Source of the DNA: Cephalopachus bancanus
Lineage: Eukaryota; Chordata; Mammalia; Primates; Tarsiidae
Length of the DNA: 64,000 nucleotides
Direction of reading: 5' to 3'
Assembly (NCBI GenBank): GCA_027257055.1
Contig: JAPVLO010000162.1
Location: 434,001 to 498,000, forward strand
The position numbers were made by a program, and so were the translations under genes. Positions 1-10,689 of this stretch are shown here, piece after piece (position 1 is the stretch's first letter; each line of letters starts with the position of its first letter). Below the pieces are notes generated by a model that saw nothing but the letters and a program-made list of their open reading frames with translations, did no database searches and was not told the DNA's origin.

Positions 1-138
1 ATAAAGAAAGACAATTATTTTTAAAAGTAGCTATTTAAAACATGTTTTAAAAGTTCAATACAGTAATATATATGCTGCTCTGTTTGTGCCTCTCATGAGT
101 TCTAGTGGCAGATCTAATAACTAGCACGGTTTTCTTTC

Positions 139-432
139 TTTTTTTTTTGATTTGGAGTCTCACTCTGTTGCCCAGGCTGGATGGAGTGCAGTGGCATGCT
201 CATGGCCACTGCAGCCTCGAACTGCTGGGCTCAGGTGATCCTTACACCTCAGCCTTCCAAGTAACTGGAACTACAGGCAAGCGCTACCACACATGGCTAA
301 TTTTTTTATTTATTGTAGAGATGAGGTCTTGCCAAGTTGCCTAGGGTGTTCCCGAATCCCTGAGCTCAGGCAATCCTCTTGCCTCCGCCTCTCAAAGTGC
401 TGGATTTATAGGGTGAGCCACCGCACCTGGCC
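139..432 (-). mobile_element. Alu (lineage-specific, J-derived)
   Basis: The copy is near full length and antisense. It starts with poly-T and ends at the CACCTGGCC left end. It carries the lineage marker changes TTTATTGTAGAGATGAGG and CCTTCCAAGTAACTGGAACT. Confidence 0.93.
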
Positions 433-450
433 CTTAAAACATTTTGAAGA

Positions 451-2440
451 GTTCCTAACCAGAGAAATGAAAGACCTTTACAATGAGAACTACAAAACAC
501 TGCTCAAAGAAATCCAAGGAGACCCAAACAAATGGAAAAATATTCCATGCTCATGGATTGGAAGAATCAACATCGTTAAGATGTCCATCCTACCAAAGGC
601 AATCTACAGATTCAACACAATATCCATTAAATTACCAACGTCATTCTTCTCAGACCTGGAAATGACAATATAGAAATTCATATGGAAACATAAACGACCA
701 CGAATAGCCAAAACTATCCTTAGCAAAAGAAGCAAAGCAGCAGGTATCACACTTCCAGACTTCAAACTTTACTATAAGGCTACAGTAATCAAAACAGCCT
801 GGTATTGTTCAAGAACAGGCATATAGACCAATGAAACAGGATAGAGATTCCGAAAGTAAAGTCTCAATTTCTCAACCAACTAATCTTTGATCAAGCCTTT
901 AACAACAACCAATGTGGAGAAAAAACCTATTCAGTAAATGGGGCTGGGAAAACTGGCTGATCACATGTAGAAGACTGAAATAGGGCCCCTGCCTATCACC
1001 ATACATAAAAATTAACTAAATGGATCAAAGACCTAAATGTAAAGGCTCAAATCATAAGAATCTTAGAAAACGCAGGAGACACCCTTATGGAAACTGAAAC
1101 TGGCAACCAATTCCTGATCAAAACCCTAAGTGCCCATACCTCAAGAAATAAGATAGACAAGTGGGACTTCACCAAACTAACAAGCTTCTGCTAAGCCAAA
1201 GAAACCACCAAGAGAGGAGGGAGACAGCCCACAGAATGGAAAAAATATTTTCCAACTGTATATCTGACAAAAACCTAACATCTGGGATGTACAAGGAACT
1301 CAAACACACCGAAAGGAAAAAAAACAAATAGCCCCATCAAAAAGTGAGCAAAAGACATGAATAGACACTTCTCAAAAGAAGATATACAGGCAGCCAATAG
1401 ACACATGAAAAAGTGCTCAGCCTTTTGCATCAGAGAAATGCAAATCAAAACCATGTTGAGATACCATCTAACCCCAGTAAGAATGACCATCATTAATAAA
1501 ACAAACAACAATAGATGCTGGTGAGGATGTGGAGAAAAAGGAACGCTTCTACACTACTGGTGGGAATGCAAACTAGTGCAATCTCTTTGGAAAACAGTGT
1601 GGTGATTTCTGAAAGAAATAGAAATTGAACTTCCATATGACCCAGCAATTCCCCTATTGGGAATATACCCAGAGGAACTCAAATCATTCTACAAAAAAGA
1701 CACCTGCACACATATGTTTGTTACAGCTCTATTCAAAGTAGCAAAAACATGGAACCAATCATGCTGCCCATCGAAGCTGGACTGGATAAAAAAATGTGGT
1801 ACATATACACAATGGAATATTATGCAACCATAAAGAAGGACAAATAAGCTGGGCTCGGTGGCTCAGCCTGTAATCCCGCGCCTTTGGGAGGCTGAGGTGA
1901 GTGGATTGCCTGAGCCCGCGGGTTCGAGACTCACCTGGGCAGCGAAACCTCATCTCTACAATAAATCAAAAAATCAGCCGGGCGTGGTAGCGCATGCCTG
2001 TAATTCCGGCTACTTGGAAGGCTAAGGGAGAAGGATCGCCACAGCCCAGCAGGTCGAAGCTGCGGTGGCCGGGAGTGGCCACTGCCCTCCAGTCTGGGTG
2101 ACAGAGTGAGACTCCAACTCAAAAAAAAAAGAAGGACAAATATATGAACTTCGCAGCAACTTGAGTGGATTTGGAGTCGATCATACTCAGTGATCTCTCA
2201 CAGAAACAAAGAACAGTGTACCATATGTTTTCACTCATAAGCAGACCTTGAACAATTATCATATTACTACAAGAAAGGGACTGGCTGCAGTGGGAAACTG
2301 CCAGGGGAGGGGAGTGGGATTGGCAGTTGAGGGAAACTGCCAAGGGAGGAAGAGGCACACCTCATCAACAAGGGTAGCTACATAATCAATGTTTGCATAC
2401 CTAATCCTGAATTGTAACCCATAGCTTTAAAAGAAAAAAA
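451..2440 (+). mobile_element. 5'-truncated L1 (3' end of ORF2 plus 3' UTR), split by an Alu
   Basis: The segment reads as the 3' part of L1 ORF2 (reverse transcriptase C-terminal region, e.g. the ...[19 protein letters not shown] stretch near 558-614), then a 3' UTR and an A-rich tail ending near 2440. In-frame stops (e.g. near 671) show it is dead. An imperfect target-site duplication (AAACATTTTGAAGAG at 437-451, AAACCATTTTGAAAAG at 2441-2456) brackets it, so it inserted already truncated. Positions 1848-2130 are a later Alu insertion. Confidence 0.88.
1848..2130 (+). mobile_element. Young-type Alu nested inside the L1
   Basis: This full-length Alu belongs to the GGGCTCGGTGGCTCAGCCTG subfamily. 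It is flanked by an exact 15-bp target-site duplication AAAGAAGGACAAATA (1832-1846 and 2128-2142). The L1 sequence resumes directly after it. Confidence 0.96.
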
Positions 2441-2488
2441 AAACCATTTTGAAAAGGTGACATTTTCTGGAAATGTGCCCCAAAGGAG

Positions 2489-2634
2489 CAATGTGTGCTT
2501 GTAGTTCCACCTACTTGGAAGGCTGAGGTGGAATGGTCACCTGAGCCCAGCAGGTTGAGGCTGCGGTGGCCATGAGCGTGCCAGAGCACTCCAGCCTGGG
2601 TGACAGAGTGAGACTGATTCATAAAAAAAGAGAA
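2489..2634 (+). mobile_element. Alu right monomer, 5' truncated
   Basis: The copy begins in the right arm (GTGCTTGTAGTTCCACCTAC) and runs to GTGACAGAGTGAGACTGATTC and a short A tail. Confidence 0.85.
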
Positions 2635-2659
2635 AAAGTGCTTTTTTAAAAAATGACAT

Positions 2660-3130
2660 GCCATTTATTGTAATATCATTCTAGTTTCAGAGATGTTAAT
2701 AATGTATAAAATAATCATTTTTGCATTTGTGGTGTATGATAGATTCCATCATTCTTTGTTATGACTGCATAGTATTCCGCTCGGTGGATGGATCGTAATT
2801 CAACTGTCTATCCATTAGTGTATGTACTGTTTCTATTTTTAACTTATGTGGGAAATGAATGTATTGTTAAATCATCTTGCACATAAACCGCTGCTTACTT
2901 GTCAGATTATCTAGTTGGAGTAAATTCCTAGGAATCTAGTTTGGGGATCAGAGATGATAGATTTTCAAAATTTTGGCATACATTGCTAGAATGTTTTTCA
3001 GAACTACAAAGGTTTCCCAAAAACCTTGACAAAAATGATCAATATTTTTTAATTTGGTAGTTGAAAAGTGCTATCTTATAACTCTTTTTATTTGCATTTC
3101 ATTGACTACAGGTGAGGCTTAACATCTTTG
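2660..3130 (-). mobile_element. Old L1-like fragment, antisense
   Basis: The stretch is AT-rich. TTTTTATTTGCATTTCATTGACTAC and the GACTGCATAGTATTCCGC region resemble the antisense 3' part of old mammalian L1. It is strongly diverged and the boundaries are approximate. Confidence 0.5.
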
Positions 3131-3150
3131 CATATATTAACTCCTTGTGT

Positions 3151-3361
3151 TTCTTTCTTTTTTTTTTTTTTTTTGAGTCAGGGTCGCACTCTGTCACCCA
3201 GGCTGGCATGAGTAACGTGATCACAGCTCACTGTAGCCTCCATCTCCTGGCAGTTTTTTCACCTCAGCCTACCGAACAGCTGGGTCTACAGGCATGCACC
3301 ACCACACTTGGCTAATTTTTTATGTTTTGTAGAGACGAGGTCTCGCTATGTTGTCCAGACT
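3151..3361 (-). mobile_element. Alu, 5' truncated
   Basis: Poly-T is followed by the right arm and the middle linker, and the copy stops early in the left monomer (GTCTCGCTATGTTGTCCAG). Confidence 0.85.
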
Positions 3362-3555
3362 GCACTTCTGTGTCTTCAATAGTCTGTTCATGCCACTTGT
3401 AAGAGCTGCTTTTTAAAAATGAGACACCGTGGACTAACCCTCCTAACCAAAAGCCATACATTGAATACAGAGATTTACAAAAAATGAAAATGAGACAACA
3501 CATAGGCAATTCTAGTGGGCAAATTACTGATTTATCAAGTGGAAAGAAGCAGAGC

Positions 3556-3862
3556 CAGTCAGGCACGGTGGGTCACACCTATAATCCCAGCACTTTGGGA
3601 GGCTGAGGCGAGAGGATTGACTGAACTCATAGGTTCTAGACCAGCCTGGGCAACACGCTGAGACCTCGTCTCTACAATAAATTAAAAAAAAATTTTTTTT
3701 TAATTAGCCTGTGGTTCCAGCTTCTTGGAAGTTTGAGGCAGAAGGATTGCCTGAGCCCAGCAGGTCGATGCTGCAGTGACCATGAGCATGCCACTGCACT
3801 CCAGCCTGGACGACAGAGTGAGGCTCTGACTCAAAAAAAAAAAAGAAAAGAAAAAGAAAAAG
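3556..3862 (+). mobile_element. Alu, full length
   Basis: It runs from CAGGCACGGTGGGTCACACC to CTCTGACTCA and an A-rich AAAAGAAAAG tail, with the lineage marker CTCGTCTCTACAATAAATTA. Confidence 0.92.
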
Positions 3863-4192
3863 CAGTCATAGAAAACACATAACATTAGAGAGTACAGATG
3901 TGTTTGTATTTATTTTGAATTCAGAAACTGTGGCGATATGAGCAGACTTGCCTGGAAGCAGCCCCGGAAGCTCATTCAAGGTTACCTGGACTGGTCAACT
4001 GGAGCTGGGCCTAGTCCTGACAAGAGGAGTTGCACCAAGTTCAGCCTCTACAGGAAGAGAGGTTTCTTCCTCCCGTAGGGCGGCTGCATCTTCCCGTGGC
4101 CCAAGTACCAGGAAGCTAGAGTTCCTGACGTCGCCTGAGAGCACCTGGTGCCCCACATCTAGATGGCCCAGATGATCCACATGTTCCCCTCA
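3863..4192. other. Non-repeat intergenic stretch
   Basis: Moderately GC-rich sequence with short open frames on both strands (3948-4175 plus, 3995-4180 minus). I recognise no protein family in either. A decayed processed pseudogene is possible, but no tail or parent gene can be shown. Confidence 0.3.
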
Positions 4193-4207
4193 CAGATTGC
4201 TTTCTTT

Positions 4208-4287
4208 CTTTTTTTTTAAGTTGTGGGGTACAAGTGAGGGTTTGCAACATATGCCGGCTGCTTGTAGATGAAGTCTGGGCCTCTAGA
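4208..4287 (-). mobile_element. Very short L1 3' end insertion
   Basis: This 80-bp antisense piece begins with poly-T and contains the complement of GTTGCAAACCCTCACTTGTA and ACCCCACAACTT, typical of an L1 3' end. It is bracketed by CAGATTGCTTTCTTT (4193-4207) and CAGACTGCTTTCTTA (4288-4302), an imperfect target-site duplication. Confidence 0.65.
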
Positions 4288-4676
4288 CAGACTGCTTTCT
4301 TACATCTGCTGCACGACCAGACCTTGTGAGATTTCACTTTCCCTCATAAAGCCTAATCCTTAACCCATGCTGAGTGATATATTAGAGTTAATCCTAGGAT
4401 ACATAGGCAATGACCCAGAAAGCCTTACCTGTCACAACAGAAACATACTGAGAGGCATCCAGTCCATCTCTCTGTCTTAGTTCCTGTTTATTATTGGCCT
4501 GGGGACTAGGATGATCCTCTGAACGGAGAAGTTTCTGGAGGACAATTGAACAGGAACTATAGAAACATTTCCAGAAATTGAACCAAGGACATGTATTAAG
4601 CTCAGCTGAATCTACATCCCAACTGCTTTCTTTGACCAAATCAGGCCACTTAAGCCTTGATCTGCTGGATTCAAGC

Positions 4677-4855
4677 TATCCCTCTGCCTCAGCCTTCCAA
4701 GTAACTGGAACTGCAGGTGCACATCACCATGCCCGGTTTATTTTTTGATTTACTGTAGAGACGAGGCTGGTCTTGAACCCCTGAACTCAAGCAATCCTCT
4801 TGCCTCGGCCTTCCAAAATGCTGAGATTACAGGCTTGAGCCACCATGCCCAGCCA
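4677..4855 (-). mobile_element. Alu, partial
   Basis: It contains part of the right arm, the linker TTTTTTGATTTACTGTAGAG, and the left monomer to CCACCATGCCCAGCC. The poly-T end is missing. Confidence 0.85.
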
Positions 4856-5190
4856 CTCTGCACCCTTTAAACAATGCCCCATCCCCCCCCCCCCGCCGCT
4901 CAGTCCTTGGCAAGCACTTTTTTTTTTAAAGAGACAAACTCTTACTATGTTGTCCTGGCCGGTTTCAAACTTCTGAACTCAAGCAATCCTCTCACCTTGG
5001 CCTCCCAAAGTGCTGGGATTACAGGTGTGAACCACTGCGCCTGACCTGTTTCTGTGACATTGACTGCCCTAGCCCCCCATGTAAGTGGAGTCATATAGTA
5101 TTTGTATTTTTGTGACTATTTCACTAAGCAGAACGTCCTCAAGTTTCGTCTATATTGTTACATGTGTCAGAATTTCCTTCCTTTTTAAAT
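4856..5190 (-). mobile_element. Old L1 fragment, antisense, split by an Alu monomer
   Basis: The flanks of the Alu piece at 4918-5047 read as antisense old L1 (e.g. GTGGAGTCATATAGTATTTG, TTCACTAAGCAGAACGTC). A 12-base C run lies at 4883-4894. Confidence 0.55.
4918..5047 (-). mobile_element. Alu left-monomer element (FLAM-like)
   Basis: Poly-T leads into AAAGAGACAAACTCTTACTA and the left monomer ends at CACTGCGCCTGACC. There is no right monomer. Confidence 0.8.
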
Positions 5191-5384
5191 CAACTGTGAT
5201 GATGGCTGCACATATCCGTGAATAGACTTAGATCCACGAATTATACACTTTAAATGGGTGGATTGTATGGTAAGTGAATTATATCTCTGTTAAGCTGTCT
5301 AGGGAAGTTATTAGAAAGGTACAGACTCATGTAGCCAGGGGTGGGAAATGGGCCTGTTGGACCCTCAGTGACTGGGAAATCTAG

Positions 5385-5525
5385 CCCAGAGCAGGGGTCC
5401 GCACAGTGAGGAACATTCCTCACTTGTAACATCAGCACCACCTGGAAACTCCTTAGAAAAGCGAATCCTTGGACCAAACTCCTGGCCTGCCAATTGAAAC
5501 TCTAGGGGTAGGGTACAGCAATGTG
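5385..5525 (+). mobile_element. MER5A-like hAT element, first part
   Basis: CAGCACCACCTGGAAACTCC, CTTAGAAAAGCGAATCC and a degraded CAATTGAAACTCTAGG match the MER5A non-autonomous hAT-Charlie pattern. The element resumes after the Alu at 5526-5659 and ends with a degraded TTGAGAATGAGCGG terminus near 5725. Confidence 0.65.
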
Positions 5526-5659
5526 TTGTGTTTTGCTGTTGTTTTTATAGAGTCGGAATCTTGCTTTATTGCCCAGGCTGGTCTTGAACTCCTGGCCTCA
5601 AGCAATACTCTTGCCTCAGCCTCCCAAAGTGCTGGAATGTGAGCCACTGCACTCAGCCA
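5526..5659 (-). mobile_element. Alu left monomer inserted in the MER5A-like element
   Basis: It runs from TTTTTATAGAGTCGGAATCT to CCACTGCACTCAGCC, antisense, with MER5A-like sequence on both sides. Confidence 0.8.
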
Positions 5660-5725
5660 ACAATCTGTGTTTTAACAAACCCTCTAGGGGCTGGCGAACA
5701 CATTGCTCAAGTTTGAGAATGAGCG
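5660..5725 (+). mobile_element. MER5A-like hAT element, second part
   Basis: AACAATCTGTGTTTTAACAA, CCCTCTAGGGG and CAAGTTTGAGAATGAG complete the element begun at 5385. Confidence 0.65.
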
Positions 5726-6400
5726 GCCTTGAGCACCGTGGGACAGCAGGGATAGTATTCATCTCCTGTGTTGTGGCCAACAAACACCCCACAAACATCT
5801 TCATGGTGGAAAATACCACCGACAATTCCTAATCTGAAGTCTCTTTCAGAGTGCTGCCCGAATGGAGACGAGCATTCAGTTCCAACTGCACGTTCTGTGA
5901 GAGTAGCTCTGGCTAGCCAGCCAGCATCAGCAACCTGCTTGGGGCTGTTCCCAGTAAATCCCTGAGTGGAGGAAGGTTGGCCTGGGTAGGACCAGTTTCC
6001 AGAAAAGAGGTGAGGGAGGGAGAAAAAATAATAGGTGTCTCTTAGGGAAGGGAATAGAAGACACTTTAGGGTGACCAACCATTCTGGTTTGCCTGGGACT
6101 TTCCTGGGTTTGGCACGGAGAGTTCCATGACCTGGGAAACCCCTCAGTCCTGAGCAAATGGCTACTGATCACTCAAGAATGGAAGGGCTATGGGGAGTTG
6201 TGCCTTCCCTCTTGGGAGATGCACAAAAGAAGAAGAGGGGATAAGATTTTCAACTAAGGGTGTTTGGAGATGCTTGATGCATTTTTGGTGGCCTCCATGA
6301 GTGGGGTGTGTTAGTGACCATCTACAATGCTTAGGTCAGATATGCAAGGAAGGACTGCCCCAAGTGCCAGCAGCTGTCCCACTGAGAAACTCTTCTGTAA
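5726..6400. other. Intergenic stretch, nothing recognised
   Basis: Ordinary intergenic sequence. Short open frames on both strands show no recognisable family. Confidence 0.4.
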
Positions 6401-6850
6401 TGTGACGAAGGCAAGACTATCAATCTAGCTGCCCTTGAAAATCCCCCGGGAGTTTTAAAATACCTAGGTTGGCACTCCACATCTAGCCCCAGAGTTTCTG
6501 ATTTAAAAATTTTTTTTAGAGTTCCCTCACCTCTCAGGTGATTTTTTTTTTTTTTTTTTAGTTGGAGTATCACTGTCGCCCAGGCTGGGCTCAGGTGATC
6601 CTTTGGCCTCAGCCTTCCAAGTAGCTGGAACTACAGGCATAAGTCACCACACCCAGCTAAGTTTTTGATTTATTGTAGAGTCAAGGTCTCACCAAGTTGC
6701 CCGGGCTGGTCTCAAACCCATGGGCTCAGGCAATCCTCTGACCTCAGCCTCCCAAAGAGCTGGGTTTACAGACTTGAGCCACCAAGCCCGGCAATCCCAG
6801 GTGATTTTAACACGCAGTTGGGTTGACAGCCACAATTGAGAGTCAGCACA
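6400..6850 (-). mobile_element. MER5A-like hAT element split by an Alu
   Basis: CCCCCGGGAGTTTTAAAATA, CCCAGAGTTTCTGATTTA and, after the Alu, CAGGTGATTTTAACACGCAG match MER5A-type sequence. The Alu occupies 6546-6792. Orientation and ends are approximate. Confidence 0.55.
6546..6792 (-). mobile_element. Alu inserted in the MER5A-like element
   Basis: The antisense Alu is flanked by an 11-bp target-site duplication CAGGTGATTTT (6535-6545 and 6798-6808). Part of the right arm is missing after CGCCCAGGCTGG. Confidence 0.9.
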
Positions 6851-7114
6851 ACAATCAGAGAGGCATGAGTCCTGGAAGCAGAAGTCCTGGGAGGTGATGT
6901 ATTTAGGCATTGAGAGAAGAGGGAAATAGGAATTTTTGAGGCTGTAGAGAGGTCTAGAAGGCAATGATGAGGGCTTTGAGTTTGTTTAGGAAAAAAAGGC
7001 TCTGGGGTCTAGATTCAGCAGCATGGAACCAGAGTAAGTATGTACTCATTGCTTGCTAAGTAGAGTTAGAGAAGGGGAGAGTTGTGTGTGGAACTAAATA
7101 TCTGTATTCTTCAG

Positions 7115-7396
7115 GTTCAGGCACGGTGGCTCACGCTTGTCATCCTAGAACTTTGGGAGGCCAAGGTGAGAGGAGTGCCTGGGCCCAGGGGCTCGAGACC
7201 AGCCTGGGCAACTTGGCGAGACCTTGTCTCTACACTAAATCAAAACATTAGATGGGGGTGATGGTGCATGCCTGTAGTTCCAGCCACTTGGGAGACTGAA
7301 GTGGAAGGATCACCTGAACCCAGCAGGTTGAGGCTGTGGTGGCTATGAGCATGCCACTGCACTCCAGCCTGGGCAACAGACTGAGACTCTGGCTCA
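7115..7396 (+). mobile_element. Alu, full length
   Basis: It runs from TTCAGGCACGGTGGCTCACG to GAGACTCTGGCTCA and carries AACTTGGCGAGACCTTGTCT. It abuts an antisense Alu, forming an inverted pair. Confidence 0.92.
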
Positions 7397-7661
7397 CTTT
7401 TTTTTTTTTTTTTTGAGTGGAATCTCAGTCTGGAATACAGTGGCAGGGTCACAGCTCATGGCAGCCTCCACCTCCTGGGCTCAGGCGATCCTTCCACCTT
7501 AGTCTTCTGAGTAGCTTACCCAGCTAATTTTTTGATTTTTTTTTGTAGACATGAGGTCTCACTATTTTGCCCAGGCTGTCTTGAACTTCTGGCCTCAAGC
7601 AATCTTCCCATCTCAGCCTCCCAAAGTGTTGGGATTACAGAAGTGAGCCACTATGTCCGAC
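7397..7661 (-). mobile_element. Alu, antisense partner of an inverted pair
   Basis: Poly-T, then GAGTGGAATCTCAGTCTGG, ending at CCACTATGTCCGACC. There is an internal deletion before the linker. Confidence 0.9.
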
Positions 7662-8701
<1,040 letters not shown>

Positions 8702-8822
8702 TCACCGTGTGGGTGGTATATGCCCATAGTCCCAGCTACTCAAGAGGCTGAGGTAGGAGGATGGCTTAAGTGCAGGAGCTTGAGGTTAGCCTGGGCAACA
8801 TAGCAAGACCTACCTCATCTTT
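8702..8822 (+). mobile_element. Alu monomer fragment
   Basis: A lone monomer containing ATAGTCCCAGCTACTCAAGA and GCCTGGGCAACATAGCAAGA, followed by a weak A-rich tail. Confidence 0.75.
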
Positions 8823-8838
8823 AAAATAAATACATAAG

Positions 8839-9132
8839 CCGGGTGCGGTGCCTCATGTTTGTAATCCCAGCACTTTGGGAGGCAGAAGCGAGAGGATTGC
8901 CTGAGTTCAGGGGTTCGAGACCAGCCTGGACAACTTGGAGAGACCTCATCTCTACAATAAATCAAAACATTAGCTGGGCATGGTGGTGCACACCTGTGGT
9001 TCCAACTACTTGGAAGGCTGAGGCAGAAGGTTCAACTGAGCCCACCAGGTCGAGGCTGCAGTGGCTGTGAGTGTGGCACTGTACCACAGCTTGGGCATCA
9101 GAGTAAGACTACAACCCCCAAAAATATAAAAT
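8839..9132 (+). mobile_element. Alu with a 16-bp target-site duplication
   Basis: The full-length Alu is flanked by AAAATAAATACATAAG (8823-8838 and 9133-9148). It has the AACTTGGAGAGACCTCATCT lineage form. Confidence 0.95.
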
Positions 9133-9238
9133 AAAATAAATACATAAGTTTTTTAAATGTTAATAAGAAATGTAAACAAAGTATAAAGAAAAAGTTCAAA
9201 TCATATGAACCTTATTCTTTATTTATTTAATGTTAACT

Positions 9239-9525
9239 TTTTTTTTAGTCGTAATCTCACTCTGTTGCCCAAGCTGGAGTGCAGTGGCACGATGATGGCT
9301 ACTGAAGCTTCAACCTGCAGGCTCAGATGATCCTTTCTCCTCAGCGTTCCAAATAGCTGGAACTACAGGCACATACCACCACATTCAGTTATTTTTTTGT
9401 ATTTATTGTAGAGATGAGATCTCACCAAATTTCTCAGGCTGGTCTTGAATCTCTGGGCCCAGGCAATCCTCCCACCTTGGCCTCCCAAAGTGCTAGGATT
9501 ACAGGTGTGAGTCACCACTCCTGGC
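9239..9525 (-). mobile_element. Alu, full length
   Basis: Poly-T, AGTCGTAATCTCACTCTGTT, ending at ACCACTCCTGGC. Confidence 0.92.
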
Positions 9526-9537
9526 TGTACCTTATTC

Positions 9538-9840
9538 TTTTTTTTTTTTTTTGAATTGGAATCTCACTCTGTCGTGCCAAGGCTGGAGTGCAGTGGCATG
9601 CTCATGGTCACGACAGCCTTGACCTGTTGGGCTCAAGTTATCCTTCTGCCTCAGTCTTCCAAGTAACTGAAAGTACAGGCATGCACTATCATGCCAGGCT
9701 AATTTTTAAAAAAAATTTATCGTAGAGACAAGTTCTTACCATGTTGCTCAGGCTGGTCTTGAATCCCTGAACACAGGCAATGCTCTCGCCTTCACCTCCC
9801 AAAGTGCTGGAATTACAGGCATGAGTCACCATGCCCGGCC
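9538..9840 (-). mobile_element. Alu, full length
   Basis: Poly-T, GAATTGGAATCTCACTCTG, ending at CACCATGCCCGGCC. TTATTCTT occurs on both sides as a short possible target-site duplication. Confidence 0.93.
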
Positions 9841-9854
9841 TTGAATTTTATTCT

Positions 9855-9960
9855 TATACTCAACATATTTTTGTGTGGATGGCTACCATTTGTTAGGCAT
9901 CATTCAAAACACTGGGGGCATAGCAATGACCAACACAATGTTTGCACTGTCGACCTAAAA
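9855..9960 (+). repeat. L2-like fragment
   Basis: CATTTGTTAGGCATCATTCA, ACACTGGGGGCATAGCAATG and GACCAACACAATG follow the L2 pattern (increasing-age LINE fragment). Confidence 0.5.
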
Positions 9961-10277
9961 GGAAGAGGCTGAGTCACAAAATATAACTTAAAGAGCTGAC
10001 TTGAGCAAAAGGGAGGACAGAGGATAGCTGCCACCAGAAGACTCAAACTCAAGTAACCTATAAGCAAGTTTTTAAAGGCAAAAAAGGGGACAAGAGGGTG
10101 GGCTGATACAAAGCTGTTTGTCAGAAATTCTCATTGGTTTATAGAAATAACTTTGATCAGTAATTGGCTGTACATTGTTAGGCTATAGGGTGTTGGTAAC
10201 AGTTTCCTGTGTGGCATTATTAGGTTAATGTATAGCTGTGGTGGCAACAGCAAACAGTTTCAAGAGGTGAATACACA
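9961..10277. mobile_element. ERV/LTR-like block, part 1
   Basis: GAGTCACAAAATATAACTTA through CTGTGGTGGCAACAGCAAAC has the look of an ERV1-type LTR or flanking sequence. It probably continues at 10690-11690 with two Alus in between. No intact viral reading frame is visible. Confidence 0.4.
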
Positions 10278-10566
10278 CCAGGCACAGTACGGTGACTCAC
10301 GCCTGTAAGCCCAGCACATTGAGAGGTGGAGGTGAGAGGACTGTCTGAACCCAGGGGTTTGAGACCAGCCTGGGCAACTTGGCAAGATCTTATCTCTACA
10401 ATAAATCAAAAAATTTGCTGGGTGTGGTGGCACGTGCCTGTAGTTCCAGCTACTTTGAAGACTGAGGCAGGATCAGGGGAGCCCAGCAGGTCGAGGCTGC
10501 GGTGGCCGGGAGCGTGCCGCTGCACTCCAGTCTGGGTGACCGAGTGAGACTCTGACTCAAAAAAAT
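10278..10566 (+). mobile_element. Alu, full length
   Basis: It runs from CCAGGCACAGTACGGTGACT to CTGACTCAAAAAAATAAG and carries GGTCGAGGCTGCGGTGGCCG. Confidence 0.92.
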
Positions 10567-10689
10567 AAGAGAAAATATCAGCCATTCCAGATCTCATCAC
10601 CAGAGATAACACTGTTAATATTTTGTTAAATGTTTTTACAGACACCTCTCTCTACCTATATACAAATGTATATTGTTATACCGATGAGC

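Noticed and set aside
433..673. Possible functional L1 ORF2
   Set aside because: 5' truncated with in-frame stops; only a dead fragment.
3948..4180. Short frames on both strands in a GC-rich stretch
   Set aside because: Weak, short resemblance to a known family (e.g. MAGE-like) was considered, but matches were too few and needed frameshifts.
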